Assembly: GCF_014250475.1 (NCBI RefSeq)
Contig: NZ_CP060204.1
Location: 2,245,001 to 2,309,000 of the forward strand
Source of the DNA: Selenomonas timonae
Lineage (GTDB): Bacteria > Bacillota > Negativicutes > Selenomonadales > Selenomonadaceae
DNA: 64,000 nt
Direction of reading: 5' to 3'
Made by a program: the position numbers and the translations under genes. Under the pieces are notes generated by a model. The model searched no databases and was not told where the DNA came from. It saw nothing but the letters and a program-made list of their open reading frames with translations. Below, one piece after another: positions 61,152 through 64,000 of the stretch. Position 1 is the stretch's first letter; each line of letters begins with the position of its first letter.

Positions 61152-61910
61152 CTATAGATGATACGAAATCACAATATTCCCATCTCCAAAGCGGTGAATT
61201 CTTGCCCGCACACCATACAATTCATAGATAAACTCATCTGTGAAAATCTCCTCGGGGGTTCCCTCTCTCAATATCATGCCGTCTTTCATCGCAATAATTC
61301 GATCGCAGTATGAGGCGGCGACATTGAGATCGTGAATCGCGGCAATCACCGTCAGATTCATCTGCCGAATATTTTCCATGATCTCCAATTGGTAGCGAAT
61401 ATCCAGATGATTCGTCGGCTCATCGAGAATCAGACAGGCAGTCGACTGCGTGAGCGCCCGCGCGAGAAGCACGCGCTGCTGCTCGCCGCCCGACAGACTG
61501 GAAAAGGGCTGCTCCTCAAAGGCTTCCATCCCGGTGAATGCCAAATAGCGCTTGGCAAGTTTATAGTCCTCTTCATGATAGCGCTCCAACATGCGCTTGT
61601 GGGGACTGCGCCCCATCAGAACGACCTCCAACACGCTGAAATCAAACGAGAACGCATGATGCTGGGCGAGCACAGCCTGTCGTGTCGCCGTTTCCCGTAC
61701 CGAAAGATCATCCAGACGATCCCCGCCAAGGAACATGGTGCCGCCATCCGGACTGAGCACACGATAGATGCACTTGAGGAGCGTGCTCTTTCCACTCCCG
61801 TTCGGGCCGATAATGCCGACGAATTCCTTATTATGTACCGCAAGAGAAATTTTATTTAAAATCTGCCGCCCATCAAAACTCTTTTCCAACGCTTCTACGC
61901 GAATATCCAT
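61152..61910 (-). CDS. B12/iron-type ABC transporter ATP-binding protein (BtuD-like)
   Basis: A 252-residue ATPase of the FecE/BtuD family: Walker A GPNGSGKS at 35-42, signature LSGGE at 139-143 and Walker B CLILDEP at 159-165. It should energise the FecCD-type permease encoded directly upstream, with 16 bases between them. The ATG at 61910 follows GGGGTGAG; the longer upstream frame overlaps the permease and is unlikely. Confidence 0.9.
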   Translation of the reverse strand: MDIRVEALEKSFDGRQILNKISLAVHNKEFVGIIGPNGSGKSTLLKCIYRVLSPDGGTMFLGGDRLDDLSVRETATRQAVLAQHHAFSFDFSVLEVVLMGRSPHKRMLERYHEEDYKLAKRYLAFTGMEAFEEQPFSSLSGGEQQRVLLARALTQSTACLILDEPTNHLDIRYQLEIMENIRQMNLTVIAAIHDLNVAASYCDRIIAMKDGMILREGTPEEIFTDEFIYELYGVRARIHRFGDGNIVISYHL

Positions 61911-61926
61911 CACATGCTCACCCCAC

Positions 61927-62976
61927 CTACGCGCCGCCAAAACCATACGTCCGCTTCACCATCAGATAGATAAAGCAGGGCGCTCCGATCATCGAAATCA
62001 GAATCCCGATCGGCAGTTCGGTCTGCGGAATAATCACGCGGCAGAGCACATCTGCCCAGACGAGAAAGATTGCGCCGGAGAGCGCTGCAATCGGCAGCAG
62101 CCTCCTGTGATCTGCGCCGACCAGCATGCGGCTGACGTGCGGGACGATAAGTCCGACAAAGCCGATCATGCCCGCCGCATAGACCGCAAAACCAACGAGA
62201 AGTGCACTGACAAGCAGATATGCTTGCCGATATCTATGCAGATCCACGCCGAGCGTGATCGCCGTATCATCTCCGAGGAGCATCAAATTCAAAATCTTTG
62301 CCTGCGTGTAGAAAAAGAACGGTATGATAATGCTCATCGGAATCATCACCTGCAGCGTCGACCATTTCGCCCCCGCCATGCTCCCCATCAGCCAGTATGT
62401 GATGGACTGGATGCCGTCCTTATCGTTCGCAAAGTAGACAATGAAACTGGCAAACGCGCTGCATACAGCGCTGAGCGCCATGCCCGCGAGCAGGAGCTTC
62501 ACTGCATTCGCACGCCCTCCCATATTCGCAATGAAGACAATCGCAAGCGATATGGCAAAGGCACCGATGAATGCGGCGATCCCAACGAAGTTCTCACCCA
62601 GTGATACGCCAACACCAAGCAAAATTGCTGCCGTTGCGCCGAGAGAGGCACCGGAAGAAACGCCCAGAATATAGGGGTCAGCAAGCGGATTTTTCACAAT
62701 CGCCTGCATGATGACACCCGATGTTGCAAGCCCCGCACCAATACACGCAGCCATGAGAATACGCGGCATACGGAGCAGCCATACAATATCATGCAGCGGC
62801 CCCTGCCCCGGCGCATCAATCGGCACACTGCTGCGCAGGGAGTCATAGACTGCGGATACCACATCTCCGACAGATAGGGATACCGTGCCAATCGTCAGTG
62901 CGCCCGCCATGCTGACGAGCAAAATCAAAAATAGTTCGAGAAGGATTACGGCATGCCGCCAATCTTTACGATTCAT
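61927..62976 (-). CDS. B12/iron-type ABC transporter permease (BtuC/FecCD family)
   Basis: A 349-residue protein with about ten transmembrane segments of the FecCD family. RMPRILMAACIGAGLATSGV near residues 69-90 and the GLIVPHVSRMLVGADHRRLLP coupling region are diagnostic. It forms the channel for substrate passed on by the binding protein. Its ATG overlaps the stop of the binding-protein gene by four bases. Confidence 0.92.
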   Translation of the reverse strand: MNRKDWRHAVILLELFLILLVSMAGALTIGTVSLSVGDVVSAVYDSLRSSVPIDAPGQGPLHDIVWLLRMPRILMAACIGAGLATSGVIMQAIVKNPLADPYILGVSSGASLGATAAILLGVGVSLGENFVGIAAFIGAFAISLAIVFIANMGGRANAVKLLLAGMALSAVCSAFASFIVYFANDKDGIQSITYWLMGSMAGAKWSTLQVMIPMSIIIPFFFYTQAKILNLMLLGDDTAITLGVDLHRYRQAYLLVSALLVGFAVYAAGMIGFVGLIVPHVSRMLVGADHRRLLPIAALSGAIFLVWADVLCRVIIPQTELPIGILISMIGAPCFIYLMVKRTYGFGGA

Positions 62977-63980
62977 AATTCCGGATACAGCCCCCTCTTG
63001 ATCGCCCGAATACCCTCCAATGTGTTGACTGCCGGGGTATACATATACCAGAACGGCAGCATATAGATCCGCTTGTTTTTCGATGCCTTCAACGAATTAA
63101 AGCGCACATCTCCTAAAAATTCCTCCGCATGCTTTCCGTGTTGAGGATTAAAATACACTACAAATATGACATCCGGATCATACGCAAACAGCACCTCTTC
63201 GCTCACACGACGGCTGGTAACAGGCATGTGCCCCCCCAGACGCTTCACCATATCTCCTACAAGCCATCCATCATCATAATTTGTAATCGCCCGTCCATTG
63301 ATCTCGATAACCATAACGTCTTGCTTTTTTTGCTGCGCGATCCACTCACCATCCTTTTCCAGCTCAGCATGAATGGAATGGATAAGAGAATCCGTCTGAT
63401 CTTTCACCTCAAAAATACGCCCGATATCATCCAGAAATTTACATTCGTCCTCAATAGTACCGTACTTCAATACATGATTCGATGTCGCAGCAATATAGGT
63501 ATTGACCCCGCGTTCCTGCCACCATGAAACAGTTCCAAACCGCGACAATGTAAAGGCGGACTGCCATCCCATGATAAAGTCCGGAGCATAGGCGACAACC
63601 TGCTCCCTGTTCATTCCCTGCGGCGCGATATGCGGTACCTTCTCAAGCTCCTCAGGATACTCCTGCCGAATCCTCTCGTATGCGCCGCTCGACGCCCCAC
63701 TGATCGATGCGGCAACGATCCTGTCGCCCTGTCCCAAAGCCAGCAATGATTCCAAAATACTGCCCTCACTCACAAAGACGCGTGATGGTATCTCTGTCAA
63801 ATAGATTGAGCGTGGCTGCTTTGCCGTATCAAAGGTCTGTATCTCTACGAGATTCTGCCCCGTCTGGTGGATCAAAGCCTTTGTTTCAGACTCATCTCTA
63901 TATATGGAGGAGCGCTCTCTCCCGAGCAAAAGGATCACGACTATAACGAGAACAACCAATAAGATCGAAATTCTTCTCAT
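62973..63980 (-). CDS. B12/siderophore-type periplasmic binding protein (BtuF-like), copy 2
   Basis: A 335-residue class III ABC binding protein, paralogous to 57189-58190 along its whole length (shared RSIYLT, PSRVFV, ATSNH, EDECKFLDD and GWLVGDMVKRLGG). Residues 5-20 form a hydrophobic anchor without a lipobox cysteine. It overlaps the permease gene, so it is the dedicated binding protein of this BtuCD-like transporter. Its promoter lies beyond the window, with only 20 bases of leader visible, so any riboswitch there cannot be assessed. Confidence 0.88.
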   Translation of the reverse strand: MRRISILLVVLVIVVILLLGRERSSIYRDESETKALIHQTGQNLVEIQTFDTAKQPRSIYLTEIPSRVFVSEGSILESLLALGQGDRIVAASISGASSGAYERIRQEYPEELEKVPHIAPQGMNREQVVAYAPDFIMGWQSAFTLSRFGTVSWWQERGVNTYIAATSNHVLKYGTIEDECKFLDDIGRIFEVKDQTDSLIHSIHAELEKDGEWIAQQKKQDVMVIEINGRAITNYDDGWLVGDMVKRLGGHMPVTSRRVSEEVLFAYDPDVIFVVYFNPQHGKHAEEFLGDVRFNSLKASKNKRIYMLPFWYMYTPAVNTLEGIRAIKRGLYPEL

Positions 63981-64000
63981 AAATAGAGCCCCTCAAACAC

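Overview
The window reads as chromosomal DNA of a diderm Firmicute of the Negativicutes, most likely a Selenomonas or close relative (inference). Firmicute-type housekeeping genes (PyrR, DivIVA, SepF, YlmH, a SigH-type sigma factor, class III fructose-bisphosphatase) sit beside an outer-membrane TonB-dependent receptor. There is also an exported PTP-like inositol-phosphate phosphatase, a family first characterised in Selenomonas ruminantium. The DNA is fairly GC-rich, so long antisense ORFs are common; they were treated as shadows. No tRNA, rRNA, CRISPR array, transposase, integrase or phage gene was recognised.

Layout. 1-2.4 kb: uracil permease and an RluA-type pseudouridine synthase (+). 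2.4-9.1 kb: a minus-strand run of a Gfo/Idh oxidoreductase, an ABC-2 exporter, a metal-type ABC transporter without a binding protein, rpiB, glyA and upp. 9.2-10.7 kb: an exported CbiK-type cobaltochelatase behind a cobalamin riboswitch. 10.7-12.3 kb: an exported von Willebrand A protein and sigH. 12.5-21.8 kb: a tight 12-gene minus-strand operon, rodZ-nrdR-radical SAM-pgeF-yggS-sepF-proC-ylmH-divIVA-lspA-rluD-pyrR, from one promoter to one terminator. 22-25 kb: an Rrf2 regulator and a UPF0173-miaA-hfq-dut operon. 25-31.4 kb: ileS, the phytase-like gene and fbp. 31.5-33 kb: an OpuB-type permease/binding-protein fusion without its ATPase. 33.2-34.6 kb: a truncated P-type-ATPase-like protein whose catalytic residues are replaced. 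34.7-41.1 kb: cytochrome bd oxidase (cydAB), its CydDC exporter and a helical-repeat protein. 41.4-42 kb: a lipoprotein. 42-52 kb: an 11-gene complex I operon (nuoABCDHIJKLMN) without nuoEFG. 52.4-57.1 kb: U32 protein, class III aminotransferase, phosphoribosyltransferase and lgt (+). 57.2-64 kb: a B12-type uptake locus with two paralogous binding proteins, a TonB receptor behind a second cobalamin riboswitch, and BtuC/BtuD-like subunits.

How the genes work together. Pyrimidine salvage is represented by uraA, upp, pyrR and dut. Both complex I and bd oxidase are encoded, so the organism can probably build a proton-motive force and scavenge oxygen although it is likely an anaerobe. Two independent cobalamin riboswitches, each followed by an intrinsic terminator, tie the exported cobalt chelatase and the outer-membrane receptor to B12 status.

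The most unusual items are the catalytically degenerate P-type-ATPase-like protein next to cydABDC, the alanine/lysine-rich tail on NuoI, complex I without its NADH module, the duplicated non-lipoprotein B12-type binding proteins, and a dispersed intergenic repeat built on the core GGAATCRCTGATAAA.
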